A stretch of 64,000 nucleotides of DNA from Proteobacteria bacterium HN_bin10 (GTDB lineage: Bacteria; Pseudomonadota; Alphaproteobacteria; Caulobacterales; Aquidulcibacteraceae), in the NCBI GenBank assembly GCA_002083515.1, contig LWDN01000035.1, positions 198-64,197 on the forward strand, read 5' to 3'. How positions within the stretch are numbered: position 1 is the stretch's first letter; each line of letters starts with the position of its first letter. The position numbers were made by a program, and so were the translations under genes. Under the pieces are notes generated by a model. It made no database searches. It was given only the letters and a program-made list of their open reading frames with translations, and was not told the origin of the DNA. Positions 1 to 7,920 of this stretch are shown piece by piece.

Positions 1-1915
1 CGATGCCGAAGCGCATGCGCAGAACGCGTTCCTCGCGCGGCGTCAGCGAAGCCAGAACGCGCGTGGTGGTTTCCCGCAGATTGCTTTGGATGGCGGCGTC
101 GACCGGCAGGATGGCGTTCTTGTCTTCGATGAAATCGCCGAGATGTGAATCCTCTTCGTCGCCGATCGGGGTTTCCAAGGAGATCGGCTCCTTGGCGATT
201 TTCATCACCTTGCGAACCTTCTCCAGAGGCAGGCCCAATTTCTCGGCCAATTCCTCCGGTGTCGGCTCGCGGCCGATTTCGTGCAGCATTTGACGCGAGG
301 TGCGCACCAATTTGTTGATCGTCTCGATCATGTGCACCGGAATGCGGATGGTGCGCGCCTGATCGGCGATCGAGCGCGTGATCGCCTGCCGGATCCACCA
401 CGTGGCGTAGGTCGAGAACTTGTAGCCGCGGCGGTACTCGAACTTGTCGACCGCCTTCATCAGGCCGATGTTGCCTTCCTGGATCAGGTCCAGGAACTGC
501 AGGCCGCGATTGGTGTATTTCTTGGCGATGGAAATGACGAGGCGGAGGTTCGCTTCGACCATTTCCTTCTTGGCTTGGCGCGCCTCGCGCTCGCCCTTCT
601 GCACGGCGTGGACGATGCGGCGATATTCGTCGATCGGCACGCCGGTCTCTTGCGCGAGCACGCCGATCTCGCTCCTGATGTCGGCGATGTCGTGGGCCTC
701 TGCGCTGACGAATTTGGCCCAGGCCTTGCTCTTGGCGGCGACCTTCTCTGTCCATTTCGGATCGAGTTCGTGGCCCTGATAGGCTTCGAGGAATTGCATG
801 CGCGGCACGCCGTTGGATTCGGCCAGCCGCATCAGCTTGCCTTCGAGCTGAATGAGTTTGCGATTGATGGCGTAAAGCTGCTCGACCAGGCTTTCGATGC
901 GGGCGTTGTTGAGCTTCAGCTTCTTCAGCTCTTCGATGATGGTGTTTTGCGCGCTCTCATAGGCCTCTGCCTTGGCGCCGGGGAGGGACTTGCCCTGCAG
1001 ACGCAGCTCGATGCGCTTTTCCTGCAGTTTGCGGAACTGGCCGAAGGCTTCGGCGATATTGTTCAGCGTCGACATGACGCCTTCCTTGAGTTCGGCCTCC
1101 ATCGCCGACATCGAAATCGCCTGCTCGTCGTCGAACTCGCTGTCAGCGTCGGCCTCGGCCGCGGCTTCGCCGGGATCGCGCTCTTCGCCGTCTTCGTCGG
1201 TCGCCGGCTTCGGCGCGAGGCGCGCGGCGGCGGCTTCGGCCTTCTTGCGCTCGGCTTCGGCGATTTCGATCTTGGCCAGCTCGGGATCGACCAAGCCGTC
1301 GGCGTTCACGCCGGGGGCCGATTGCGGGACGATGCCCATCTCGGCGCCGTACGTGGCTTCGAGATCGATGATGTCGCGCAAGAGAATCTTCTGCTCACGC
1401 AACTCGTCGCGCCACACCATGATGGCTTCGAACGTGAGCGGACTTTCGCACAGGCCGCGGATCATGGCGTCGCGGCCAGCCTCGATGCGCTTGGCGATGG
1501 CGATTTCGCCTTCGCGCGAGAGCAGTTCGACGCTGCCCATCTCGCGCAGATACATACGCACCGGATCGTCGGTGCGGTCGGCGTCTTCGCGGGTGTTGGT
1601 GACCGGCGGCTTGGCCTCGTCGCGCACGGCGACGGCCTTCGACTCTTCTTCCGCCGCTTCGCCTTCCTCTTCGTTGTCGACGACATTGATGCCCATCTCG
1701 CTCAGCTGGGCCATGACGTTTTCGATCGCCTCGGAATCGAATTCCTCGCTCGGCAGCACCTTGTTGAGCTCTTCGTGGGTGACGAAGCCGCGGGCCTTGG
1801 CGGCCTTGATCATCTTCTTCACCGCGGCGTCGGAGAGATCGAGGATCGGGCCTTCTGGCGCGTCCTTCTCTTCCGTGGCCGTTTCCTGGGTCTTGCTCAT
1901 CGATGCTTTGCTCAT
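1..1915 (-). CDS. rpoD: RNA polymerase primary sigma factor RpoD (3' end outside window)
   Basis: This is the housekeeping sigma factor that directs RNA polymerase to -35/-10 promoters. About 638 codons are in the window; the reading frame runs off the left edge shortly after [15 protein letters not shown], so most of region 4 is missing. Region 1.1 is at about residues 20-95 and a long acidic non-conserved segment ([20 protein letters not shown]) follows. The core regions 2-3 include [20 protein letters not shown] and [15 protein letters not shown]. The start is taken at [12 protein letters not shown]; a second ATG lies five codons later. It sits 27 bp downstream of dnaG on the same strand, the usual macromolecular-synthesis arrangement without rpsU. 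Identity is clear from sequence motifs. Confidence 0.97.
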   Translation of the reverse strand, partial: MSKASMSKTQETATEEKDAPEGPILDLSDAAVKKMIKAAKARGFVTHEELNKVLPSEEFDSEAIENVMAQLSEMGINVVDNEEEGEAAEEESKAVAVRDEAKPPVTNTREDADRTDDPVRMYLREMGSVELLSREGEIAIAKRIEAGRDAMIRGLCESPLTFEAIMVWRDELREQKILLRDIIDLEATYGAEMGIVPQSAPGVNADGLVDPELAKIEIAEAERKKAEAAAARLAPKPATDEDGEERDPGEAAAEADADSEFDDEQAISMSAMEAELKEGVMSTLNNIAEAFGQFRKLQEKRIELRLQGKSLPGAKAEAYESAQNTIIEELKKLKLNNARIESLVEQLYAINRKLIQLEGKLMRLAESNGVPRMQFLEAYQGHELDPKWTEKVAAKSKAWAKFVSAEAHDIADIRSEIGVLAQETGVPIDEYRRIVHAVQKGEREARQAKKEMVEANLRLVISIAKKYTNRGLQFLDLIQEGNIGLMKAVDKFEYRRGYKFSTYATWWIRQAITRSIADQARTIRIPVHMIETINKLVRTSRQMLHEIGREPTPEELAEKLGLPLEKVRKVMKIAKEPISLETPIGDEEDSHLGDFIEDKNAILPVDAAIQSNLRETTTRVLASLTPREERVLRMRFGI

Positions 1916-1942
1916 GCTTCAATCCGAAATAGGCATCAAACT

Positions 1943-3826
1943 TCAGGCGACCAGATCGCCGGCGCCGCCGTCCTGCACATCGTCCAACTTGGCTTCGCGG
2001 GCGCGCGCTTCGATCTCGCGCGCTTCCCGGCTCAAAGCCTGGAAGCGGGCGAAGGCCGTGTCGTCCCCCTCGGCTGCCGCTTGCCGCAGCTCCGCCAGCT
2101 CCTCCCTGATCGCCGGCGCCACCACTTCGCGTGTCGCCAGAGCCAGCCATTCCGCGCCGAAATCGGCCCCCTCCGCCGGAGGCTTGGGCTTCGGCCAACG
2201 CGAAATGCGCGCTGCCGCGCGTTCCTGACCCGATCGGCTCAAATGGAGGTTGAGCACCGCCCGGTCAATGGCGCCGTGCGCTTCCGCCTCATCGGCGAGC
2301 GCCAGCAGCGCGTCGCGGATGGCCTCCAGTTCGGGGTCGGCGATGGCGAGGCGTTCGATCCAACCGCTGTAGCTGGCGAGGATGGCGGGCGCGTCGACGG
2401 CGGCGCGCAGGAAGCTCTCGGCGGCCGGTCGAGGGCGGTGGGCGGCGGCGTGGGCCTTGAGTTCGGCGGTGGCGCCCGGCGGCTCGCCCTTGCGGCGGAA
2501 CTGGCCGCCGCCCTGACCGGGGACGAAGGCCGGGCGCTGGGCCCGGATCAACGCATTGGCCCGGCTCATCAGGTCCGAGAAGAAGGCCCGCTGGGTTTCG
2601 CGGTCGCCGATTTTGCCGACCGCCTCCTTGAGCGCGGCCTGGAAGGCGGCCTGGGCTTCCGGCGTCGCCACACCGTGACGCGCCTTCTCGCGCTCGAACA
2701 GCGCCGTGGAGGCGGGGACAGAGGCGGCAATGAGCGCGGCGAGGCCCTCAGCGCCGGCGCGGCGGAAAATGTCGTCAGGGTCCTCGCCCTGCGGCGCATA
2801 GGCGATGCGCAGGCTGCGGCCCGGCGCCAGGTGCGGCAACGCCAGATCGAGCGCGCGCTCAGCCGCACGCATGCCGGCGCCGTCGCCGTCGAGGCACAGC
2901 ACCGGCTCGCCGCCGGAGCGCCAGAGCAATTGCAGCTGCTCTTCCGTCAGCGCCGTGCCGCAGGGCGCGACCGCGGCGATGTCGGCGCGCTCGAACGCGA
3001 TCACGTCGAGATAGCCTTCGCCGACGACAAGCCCCTCGGCTTTGGTCTTCGCCAACAGTTCGCGCGCCTGTTTCAGGCGATAAAGCACGCGGCTTTTGGA
3101 ATAGAGCGGCGTTTCCGGCGAGTTGATGTATTTGGCCTTGGCGTCCTTCGCCAACGCGCGGCCGCCGAAGCCGATGATCTTGCCGGCGGTGTCGGTGATC
3201 TCGAAGGTGATACGGCCGCGGAACGTGTCGATAGCGCGCTTGCCCTCGTCGCCCTCGCGCGCGATTCCGGCCTGCACGATCTCCTCGAGCGTGAAGCCCT
3301 CGGCCTTCAATTTGTCGATCGCCCAGGTCCATTCGTCGGGCGCGAGGCCAATGCCGAAACGCTGCCAGTCCTCGGGCCCTAGCCCGCGGCTTTGAAGATA
3401 TTTGCGCGCCTCCGCCCCGCCGGACGAGCGCAAGGCCGCCGCGAACAATTTCGCCGCCGACGCCGTCACCGCATAGAGCCGCTTGCGGCGATCGTTCTCG
3501 CCGCGGTCCTCGTAATCGTCCTTCGGCAGCTGAACGCCCGCGATCTCGGCGAATTTTTCCACGGCTTCCGGAAAGCTCAAGCCTTCAAGCTTCATCGCCA
3601 GCGTGAAGAGATCGCCCTTCTCACCGCAGCCGAAGCACTTGAAGAGGCCCTTATTGTCGAGCACGTGGAAGGAGGGGCTCTTCTCCTGATGGAACGGACA
3701 ACAGGCCCAATAGTCGCCGGCTGAGGGCCGGGACTTCTGCTTGTGCCAGGTCAGTCGCTTGCCGGCGTAATCGGCAATCGAAACCCGGTCGCGCACCTGG
3801 CGTAGCAAGGTGTCGGTGAAACGCAT
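1943..3826 (-). CDS. dnaG: DNA primase DnaG
   Basis: DnaG makes the RNA primers for chromosome replication in concert with the replicative helicase. The 627-residue protein has an N-terminal zinc-binding domain (CCPFHQEKSPSF at about 42-53, then KCFGCGEKGD at about 63-72). A TOPRIM catalytic core follows around residues 255-345, with the VVGEGYLDVIAF glutamate motif and the LCLDGDGAG Asp-x-Asp motif. The C-terminal helicase-interaction domain is diverged, as is normal. Length matches the family. It is immediately upstream of rpoD, so the two are probably co-transcribed. Confidence 0.97.
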   Translation of the reverse strand: MRFTDTLLRQVRDRVSIADYAGKRLTWHKQKSRPSAGDYWACCPFHQEKSPSFHVLDNKGLFKCFGCGEKGDLFTLAMKLEGLSFPEAVEKFAEIAGVQLPKDDYEDRGENDRRKRLYAVTASAAKLFAAALRSSGGAEARKYLQSRGLGPEDWQRFGIGLAPDEWTWAIDKLKAEGFTLEEIVQAGIAREGDEGKRAIDTFRGRITFEITDTAGKIIGFGGRALAKDAKAKYINSPETPLYSKSRVLYRLKQARELLAKTKAEGLVVGEGYLDVIAFERADIAAVAPCGTALTEEQLQLLWRSGGEPVLCLDGDGAGMRAAERALDLALPHLAPGRSLRIAYAPQGEDPDDIFRRAGAEGLAALIAASVPASTALFEREKARHGVATPEAQAAFQAALKEAVGKIGDRETQRAFFSDLMSRANALIRAQRPAFVPGQGGGQFRRKGEPPGATAELKAHAAAHRPRPAAESFLRAAVDAPAILASYSGWIERLAIADPELEAIRDALLALADEAEAHGAIDRAVLNLHLSRSGQERAAARISRWPKPKPPAEGADFGAEWLALATREVVAPAIREELAELRQAAAEGDDTAFARFQALSREAREIEARAREAKLDDVQDGGAGDLVA

Positions 3827-3861
3827 CGGAGCCTGAGGTGGGAGTGGCGGTGTGTGCGCCT

Positions 3862-3867
3862 ATTATA
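3862..3867 (-). promoter_or_regulatory. candidate -10 box upstream of dnaG-rpoD
   Basis: Reading the minus strand, a perfect TATAAT lies 36-41 bp upstream of the dnaG start, in the 203-bp gap between dnaG and the divergent SIMPL gene. I see no convincing -35 at the right distance. Two 10-bp direct repeats (GATTCGCCGA at 3872-3881 and 3885-3894) occupy the spacer/-35 area. Functional assignment is inference. Confidence 0.3.
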
Positions 3868-4029
3868 CACCGATTCGCCGAAACGATTCGCCGAGGCTTG
3901 TTTCCATTGGGCTTTCGCCTCTGCGGCGTGTTCACATTTCGATGAACGGCGGGCGTGCGCCTCTCGCCGCCGTAATTTAGCCGCCCCGGCCTTGAGGCTT
4001 GGGCGTGAGGGACAACGGAGACTTTTCCA

Positions 4030-4752
4030 ATGCACGTGATCAAAGCCGCGGCGGCGTTCGCCGTTCTGGCCGCTGCGGCTCTGCCGCCCGCGGCTCAAGC
4101 TCAAACCCAGGAGCGCCATATGCACGTCGAGGGCACGCTGCTCAGCATCAACGCTGACGGAACCTCGGAAGCGCGGCCCGACCTGGCCATCATCAATCTC
4201 GGCGTCACCACCGAAGGGCGCACCGCCGCCGCCGCACTCGCGGAGAACGCGCGCCGCATGACCGCGCTAACCCAGGCGCTGCGCAATGCCGGCGTCGCCG
4301 AGCGCGACATCCAGACCTCGAACGTCTCGGTTTATCCGCAGCAGGTCTATGGCGAAGGCCAGGCCCCGCGCATCACCGGCTATCAGGCCAACAACAACGT
4401 CACTGTGAAGGTGCGCCGCATCGACAATACCGGGCGCGTCATCGACGCCGCCGTCGCCGCCGGCGGCAACACCGTCAACGGCGTCTCGTTCACGCACGCG
4501 GATCCCGACGCGCAGCTCGACATCGCCCGCCGTGATGCGATCGCCGAAGCCCGCCGCCGCGCCGAATTGTACGCGAGCGCGTTGGGCATGCGCGTGCATC
4601 GCATCGTGGCCGTGAGCGAAGGCGGCGGGTTCTCGCCGCCAATTCCGGTTGCGTTCGAACGCATGCAGGCTGCCGATGGCGCCGCGACGCCAGTCTCGCC
4701 CGGCGAAATCGAAACGCGCGTCAGCGTCAACGTGACGTTCGAATTGCGCTGA
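4030..4752 (+). CDS. secreted SIMPL-domain (DUF541) protein
   Basis: The 240-residue protein starts with a clear Sec signal peptide (MHVIKAAAAFAVLAAAALPP, cleavage after AQAQ near residue 25), so it acts in the periplasm or envelope. The rest is the SIMPL/DUF541 fold: GTLLSINADGTSEARPDLAIINLGV at the N-terminus, the TSNVSVYPQ segment in the middle and the terminal VSVNVTFELR. Family members include the oxidative-stress-related YggE; the biochemical role is not known. A purine-rich GACAACGGAG element sits just upstream of the ATG. It is divergent from dnaG and convergent with the dehydrogenase gene downstream. Confidence 0.85.
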   Translation: MHVIKAAAAFAVLAAAALPPAAQAQTQERHMHVEGTLLSINADGTSEARPDLAIINLGVTTEGRTAAAALAENARRMTALTQALRNAGVAERDIQTSNVSVYPQQVYGEGQAPRITGYQANNNVTVKVRRIDNTGRVIDAAVAAGGNTVNGVSFTHADPDAQLDIARRDAIAEARRRAELYASALGMRVHRIVAVSEGGGFSPPIPVAFERMQAADGAATPVSPGEIETRVSVNVTFELR

Positions 4753-4757
4753 TGCCG

Positions 4758-4806
4758 GGACCGCGCGTCTTCAGACGCGCAATGCGGGCCTAAAGGCCCG
4801 CGGTCC
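4758..4806. repeat. REP-like double hairpin between convergent genes
   Basis: An outer GGACC...GGTCC pair encloses two perfect hairpins: GCGCGTCT-TC-AGACGCGC and GCGGGCCT-AA-AGGCCCGC. It lies between two convergent genes, so it could also act as a two-way transcription terminator, although no T-tract follows. The same outer ends (GGACCGC/GCGGTCC) occur at 32149-32239 and 36563-36648. Confidence 0.75.
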
Positions 4807-4847
4807 AAGGGGGCGGTGGAGCAATCCGCCGCCCTTAATCGTTGTCG

Positions 4848-5759
4848 TCAGCCAGCCAACGCCGTCAGCAATTCTTCCCCCGCATAGAAGCGGCGGAGAT
4901 TTTCGAGCACGTTCTGCGAGCCTTCGTAGAGCGCCTCGCGCGTCGCGCCGCCGAGGTGGGGGGTGAGCGTGGTTTTCGGAACGCCCCGCCAGCGCTCGAC
5001 CGGCGTCGGTTCTTCCACGAACACGTCGAGCCCGGCGCCGCCGAGCGCGCCTGACTTCAACGCGGCGATCAGCGCATCCTCGTCGGTGACGCTGCCCCGC
5101 GAAATGTTGACGATGATGCCATCGCCGCCAACCGCCTTGATGATCTCGGCGTCGATGATTCCCTCGGTGGTCTTGTCGCCGCGCGCGGCGATGGCGAGCA
5201 CATCGCACCATTCTGCGAGGTGCTTGAGGCTCGGCTCGTAGGCGTGCGCGACATCGGGCTTCGCGCGGGGCCCGTACCATTTGATTTCCATGCCGAACGC
5301 CTGCGCGCGATGGGCGATGGCCGAGCCGATGGCGCCCATGCCGACAATGCCGAGCTTGCGTCCGCGCAGACGCTTCTGCGGCGGCACCGCCAGCGGCGGC
5401 GTCCACGTCCCCTCGCGCAACACTTTCTCGCCTTCGGTGAAGAGCCGCAACCGCGCAATGATCAGGCCGATGGCGACATCGGCGACATCTTCGTGATTGA
5501 TGTCGCGGCCATGGCTGATGGCGATGCCGCGCTTCTTGGCATAGTCGAGATCGATGCCGTCGACGCCGACGCCGAAGCAGACGATGGCGCCAAGTTCGGG
5601 CAGCGCATCGATCATGGCGTTCGAAATGCCGACATGGCCGATGGTCACGGCGGCGCGGATGTCGCGGCGCTCGGTTGGCCAGTGCACCACCTCGTAATCG
5701 GTGAGGCGAAGCTCGAACAGGCCGAGCGGGGGATGCACGAGAAGCGCGGGCTTGGTCAT
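4848..5759 (-). CDS. D-2-hydroxyacid dehydrogenase (glyoxylate/hydroxypyruvate reductase-like)
   Basis: This is an NAD(P)-dependent oxidoreductase that interconverts 2-keto and D-2-hydroxy acids. It has the Rossmann motif GIVGMGAIGSAIA at about 143-155 and the catalytic triad in the expected order: Arg in NISRGSVTDEDAL, Glu in VEEPTP and His in LTPHLGGAT. The length of about 303 residues fits the GyaR/GhrB-type family. I start at MTKPALLVHPPLG, since the 13 upstream codons (IAGETPALHS) are translated REP-hairpin sequence. Substrate cannot be told from sequence. Confidence 0.9.
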   Translation of the reverse strand: MTKPALLVHPPLGLFELRLTDYEVVHWPTERRDIRAAVTIGHVGISNAMIDALPELGAIVCFGVGVDGIDLDYAKKRGIAISHGRDINHEDVADVAIGLIIARLRLFTEGEKVLREGTWTPPLAVPPQKRLRGRKLGIVGMGAIGSAIAHRAQAFGMEIKWYGPRAKPDVAHAYEPSLKHLAEWCDVLAIAARGDKTTEGIIDAEIIKAVGGDGIIVNISRGSVTDEDALIAALKSGALGGAGLDVFVEEPTPVERWRGVPKTTLTPHLGGATREALYEGSQNVLENLRRFYAGEELLTALAG

Positions 5760-5771
5760 GGGCGGACTATG

Positions 5772-5797
5772 GAGCGCCGGCGTCTCGCCGGCAATCA
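5772..5797. repeat. REP-like half unit (single hairpin)
   Basis: The core GCCGGCG-TCT-CGCCGGC is a perfect hairpin with flanks resembling the arms of the larger REP-like elements in this window (GCCGGCTTCCAGCCGGC at 32149 and 36563). It lies between the dusB stop codon and the dehydrogenase start, and would be transcribed as part of the leader of the dehydrogenase gene. Confidence 0.6.
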
Positions 5798-6763
5798 CGC
5801 CGCCGCCAATTCCGGCGCGCAGGCGAACAGCGCGATCAGTTCCGCGCGCACGCGCTTGGGATCTTCGAGCGTGCAGATGGCTTTGCGCATTTCGCGCGCC
5901 TCCGGCCCGAGGACCGCATCGATGCTCCAGGCGATGTGTTTGCGGGCGACGCGCACGCCGAGCTTCTCCGGATAGAAGTCGAGCGTGTCGTCGTAGAGGG
6001 CGAGCAGTGAGTCGAGCAGATGTTCGCGCGAGGGCGGCGCTGCTTCGCCGCCGTGCGTCAAAGCGTGTTCAATCGCGCCTGGCAGCCAGGGTTTGCCTTG
6101 CGCGGCGCGGCCGATCATCACGCCAGCGGCGCCGGAGAGCGCCAACGCGCGGCGCGCATCGGCGGCGCTTGCAATATCGCCATTGGCGATCACGGGAATG
6201 CTCACCGCGCCCACCACTGGCGCGATCGCCGCCCAATCGGCCGAACCGGTGTAGAATTGCTGTCGCGTGCGGCCATGCACAGTGATCATGCGTACCCCGG
6301 CGCCTTCGGCGCGCTTGGCGATGTCGGGCGCGGTGAGGTTGGCGTGATCCCAGCCGAGGCGCATCTTGAGCGTAACCGGCAGCCTCGTCGCGTTCACCGT
6401 CGCTTCGACCAGTCTCAGCGCCATGTCGGGATCGCGCATCAAGGCCGAGCCGCAGAGGCCGGAGGTCACGCTCTTGGACGGGCAGCCCATATTGATGTCG
6501 ATCACATCGGCGCCGGCGTCTTCGGCAAGGCGTGCGCCCTCCGCCATCCAATGCGCTTCACGGCCGGCGAGTTGAATCACCAGCGGAGAAATCACGCCGA
6601 AGCCCGCAGCACGGCGCACCATGTCGATGCGTTCGCGCGCCAGCTGCTCGCTCGCCACCATCTCCGACACGCAATAGCGCCCGCCAAACGCCTTCACTTG
6701 GCGGCGGAACGGAATGTCGGTCACGCCGGCCATGGGCGCGAGCGCGACGCGGGGTGGAAGCAT
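5795..6763 (-). CDS. dusB: tRNA-dihydrouridine synthase DusB (NifR3 family)
   Basis: This FMN-dependent enzyme reduces specific uridines in tRNA to dihydrouridine. The 322-residue protein shows the N-terminal VALAPMAGVTDIPFR motif and the catalytic-cysteine motif INMGCPSKSV at about 100-109. TLKMRLGWD, TVHGRTRQQFYTGSADW and VIANGDI follow, then the helical tRNA-binding C-terminus. The present start codon lies only 3 bp upstream of a 53-bp sequence (6708-6760) that is repeated at 7486-7538. The N-terminus has therefore apparently been rebuilt after insertion of the HigBA-like module; the older upstream copy had a few extra residues (VTPIHLPPRV). Confidence 0.95.
   Translation of the reverse strand: MLPPRVALAPMAGVTDIPFRRQVKAFGGRYCVSEMVASEQLARERIDMVRRAAGFGVISPLVIQLAGREAHWMAEGARLAEDAGADVIDINMGCPSKSVTSGLCGSALMRDPDMALRLVEATVNATRLPVTLKMRLGWDHANLTAPDIAKRAEGAGVRMITVHGRTRQQFYTGSADWAAIAPVVGAVSIPVIANGDIASAADARRALALSGAAGVMIGRAAQGKPWLPGAIEHALTHGGEAAPPSREHLLDSLLALYDDTLDFYPEKLGVRVARKHIAWSIDAVLGPEAREMRKAICTLEDPKRVRAELIALFACAPELAAA
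6708..6760. repeat. 53-bp direct repeat, copy A (dusB codons 2-18)
   Basis: This stretch is the first part of the intact dusB gene. It matches 7486-7538 in 51 of 53 positions, the differences being one C/A and one T/A. The two copies are 778 bp apart and bracket the HigBA-like toxin-antitoxin genes, as attachment-site duplications or target duplications do. Confidence 0.9.
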
Positions 6764-6774
6764 ACCTGCGCGCC

Positions 6775-7056
6775 TTATCTCTGCCGCGCGATCTTCAGAT
6801 CGACGCGCAGGCCGGCGGCGGCGAGCATGTTGACGAGCGTATCGACGCTAAAGAGGTCCGTCTTTCCGCGTACCAGATCGGAAACGCGCGGTTGCGTTAC
6901 GCCCAAGAGCTTGGCGGCTTGAGCCTGGCTCAATCCCTCGCGCGCGATGGTGTCGATAATGACGCGCATCAGTTTAGCGCGGAGCTTCATGTTCTCCGCT
7001 TCGCCTGGCGTTTCTTCGATGGCGTCCCAAACGCTGGCAAATCGCTTAGCTTTCAT
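6775..7056 (-). CDS. XRE-family antitoxin (HigA-like)
   Basis: The 93-residue protein has a helix-turn-helix of the XRE type at about residues 38-65 (GLSQAQAAKLLGVTQPRVSDL followed by VRGKTDLFSVDTL). This matches the HigA2-type antitoxins paired with Gp49-like RelE toxins. Antitoxins of this family bind the toxin and repress their own operon. It overlaps the toxin gene by 4 bp (ATGA), with the toxin first, which is the usual higBA order. The module lies inside the dusB-derived direct repeat. Confidence 0.88.
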   Translation of the reverse strand: MKAKRFASVWDAIEETPGEAENMKLRAKLMRVIIDTIAREGLSQAQAAKLLGVTQPRVSDLVRGKTDLFSVDTLVNMLAAAGLRVDLKIARQR

Positions 7057-7397
7057 GCCTTCAAATCCTGCAACAATTGCTTGTAGCGGCTTTTTGCCAA
7101 TTCGATGTCCTGCTTGCCGGTGCGCTGCGACTTCTTTTGGAAGCAGTGAAGCACGTATACGGCATCGGCAAACTTAGCCACGTAGATCACCCTGAAAGCG
7201 CCATCCGCATCGTGAATGCGGATTTCCCGAACCCCGGCGCCGATGTCGCTCATCGGTTTCCAGTCGGTCGGGTTCGCGCCGTGTTGAACCCGATCGAGCT
7301 GGAAGCCCGCCATCCGCCGCGCCGCTTGCGGAAACGCGCGAAGATCGTCGAGCGACCCGCCGACGAACGTGATGGGCTTCGGCGAGTTCGTGGTCAT
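7053..7397 (-). CDS. RelE/ParE-superfamily toxin (HigB/Gp49-like)
   Basis: This 114-residue protein resembles phage-derived Gp49-like (PF05973) toxins. It has the motif string DLRAFPQAARRMAGFQLDRV near the N-terminus, then VREIRIHDADGAFRVIYVAK and a C-terminal VLHCFQKKSQRT segment with the conserved F-x-K-K. Family members are usually ribosome-dependent mRNA interferases. It is first in a two-gene operon with the XRE antitoxin. An inverted repeat TATACAA-AAAA-TTGTATA lies about 11 bp upstream of its start. Confidence 0.88.
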   Translation of the reverse strand: MTTNSPKPITFVGGSLDDLRAFPQAARRMAGFQLDRVQHGANPTDWKPMSDIGAGVREIRIHDADGAFRVIYVAKFADAVYVLHCFQKKSQRTGKQDIELAKSRYKQLLQDLKA

Positions 7398-7407
7398 CGG
7401 ACGGTAT

Positions 7408-7425
7408 TATACAAAAAATTGTATA
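7408..7425. promoter_or_regulatory. inverted repeat upstream of higBA-like operon (likely operator)
   Basis: A perfect 7-bp inverted repeat, TATACAA-AAAA-TTGTATA, sits in an AT-rich island 11 bp upstream of the toxin start codon. Autoregulated antitoxins of the HigA type bind such palindromes, so this is the best operator candidate. The binding itself is inferred. Confidence 0.65.
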
Positions 7426-7445
7426 CCATGCAAGTCGCCGCCATC

Positions 7446-7553
7446 TCAAGTGCGCTGTAGCGCCTGCTGGGCGCCTTTGTAGCGAAACGGAATGTCGGTC
7501 ACGCCGGCCATGGGCGCGAGAGCGACGCGGGGAGGAAGGTGGATGGGCGTCAC
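7446..7553 (-). pseudogene. dusB 5'-end remnant
   Basis: Read on the minus strand from a GTG at 7553, this stretch encodes VTPIHLPPRVALAPMAGVTD and IPFR, which is the DusB N-terminus. It then diverges (YKGAQQALQRT) and stops. It is the displaced original start, or a second copy, of dusB, left upstream of the inserted HigBA-like module. The matching DNA is 7486-7538. Confidence 0.85.
7486..7538. repeat. 53-bp direct repeat, copy B
   Basis: This is the partner of 6708-6760 (51/53 identical, same orientation). Similarity stops abruptly at both ends, which marks the boundary of the inserted or duplicated segment. Confidence 0.9.
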
Positions 7554-7575
7554 GGCGATGTGGCTTGAAGTTTCC

Positions 7576-7595
7576 GCTATCTTAGCTAAGATAGC
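7576..7595. promoter_or_regulatory. perfect 20-bp palindrome upstream of Phd-type antitoxin
   Basis: GCTATCTTAGCTAAGATAGC is a perfect palindrome that ends 4 bp before the ATG of the Phd/YefM-like gene. Phd-family antitoxins repress their own promoter by binding short palindromes, so this is a strong operator candidate. The region is also AT-rich compared with its surroundings. Confidence 0.75.
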
Positions 7596-7599
7596 AATT

Positions 7600-7920
7600 A
7601 TGTCCAATGTCACCAGAGTGCCTGCGGCCGAGTTCCAAAACAATGTCGGCCGTTACGCCGATGCGGCGCGCCAGGGGCCGGTCGTGGTGACACGTTACGG
7701 CCGCGACGAGTTGGTGGTGTTGTCCGCCGCCGAGTACGAGCGTTTGCGCGCCCAGGACCGGCGAGTGATCGTCTTGAACGAAACCGCGCCCCACGAGGCG
7801 GTCGAATTGCTGCAAGCATTGGCGCAAGCGCAGCCGACGCCGGCCGCGCAAGCTCTCGATCATCTGATGAAGCCCAGGTCGAGGTCCAGGCGCGCGCGCA
7901 ATGCTCCCCGCAAGGCCTGA
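7600..7920 (+). CDS. Phd/YefM-family antitoxin
   Basis: The 106-residue protein begins with the typical Phd/YefM fold: RVPAAEFQNNVGRYADAARQ, then GPVVVTRYGRDELVVLSAAE and YERL. It ends in a basic tail (KPRSRSRRARNAPRK). The start is chosen at MSNVTRV because it follows the palindromic operator; an earlier in-frame ATG at 7492 would read through the dusB remnant. The gene overlaps the downstream toxin by 20 bp. Phd proteins neutralise a partner toxin and repress the operon. Confidence 0.88.
   Translation: MSNVTRVPAAEFQNNVGRYADAARQGPVVVTRYGRDELVVLSAAEYERLRAQDRRVIVLNETAPHEAVELLQALAQAQPTPAAQALDHLMKPRSRSRRARNAPRKA

Noticed and set aside
1943..2198. Overlapping minus-strand frame at the rpoD/dnaG junction
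   Set aside because: It is a shadow of dnaG and the rpoD 5' region in another frame, Arg/Gly-rich and without a family match.
281..3382. A 1033-codon plus-strand open frame
   Set aside because: It is the antisense of rpoD and dnaG, which have clear motifs; the frame is open only because of high GC content, and the translation shows no recognisable domain.
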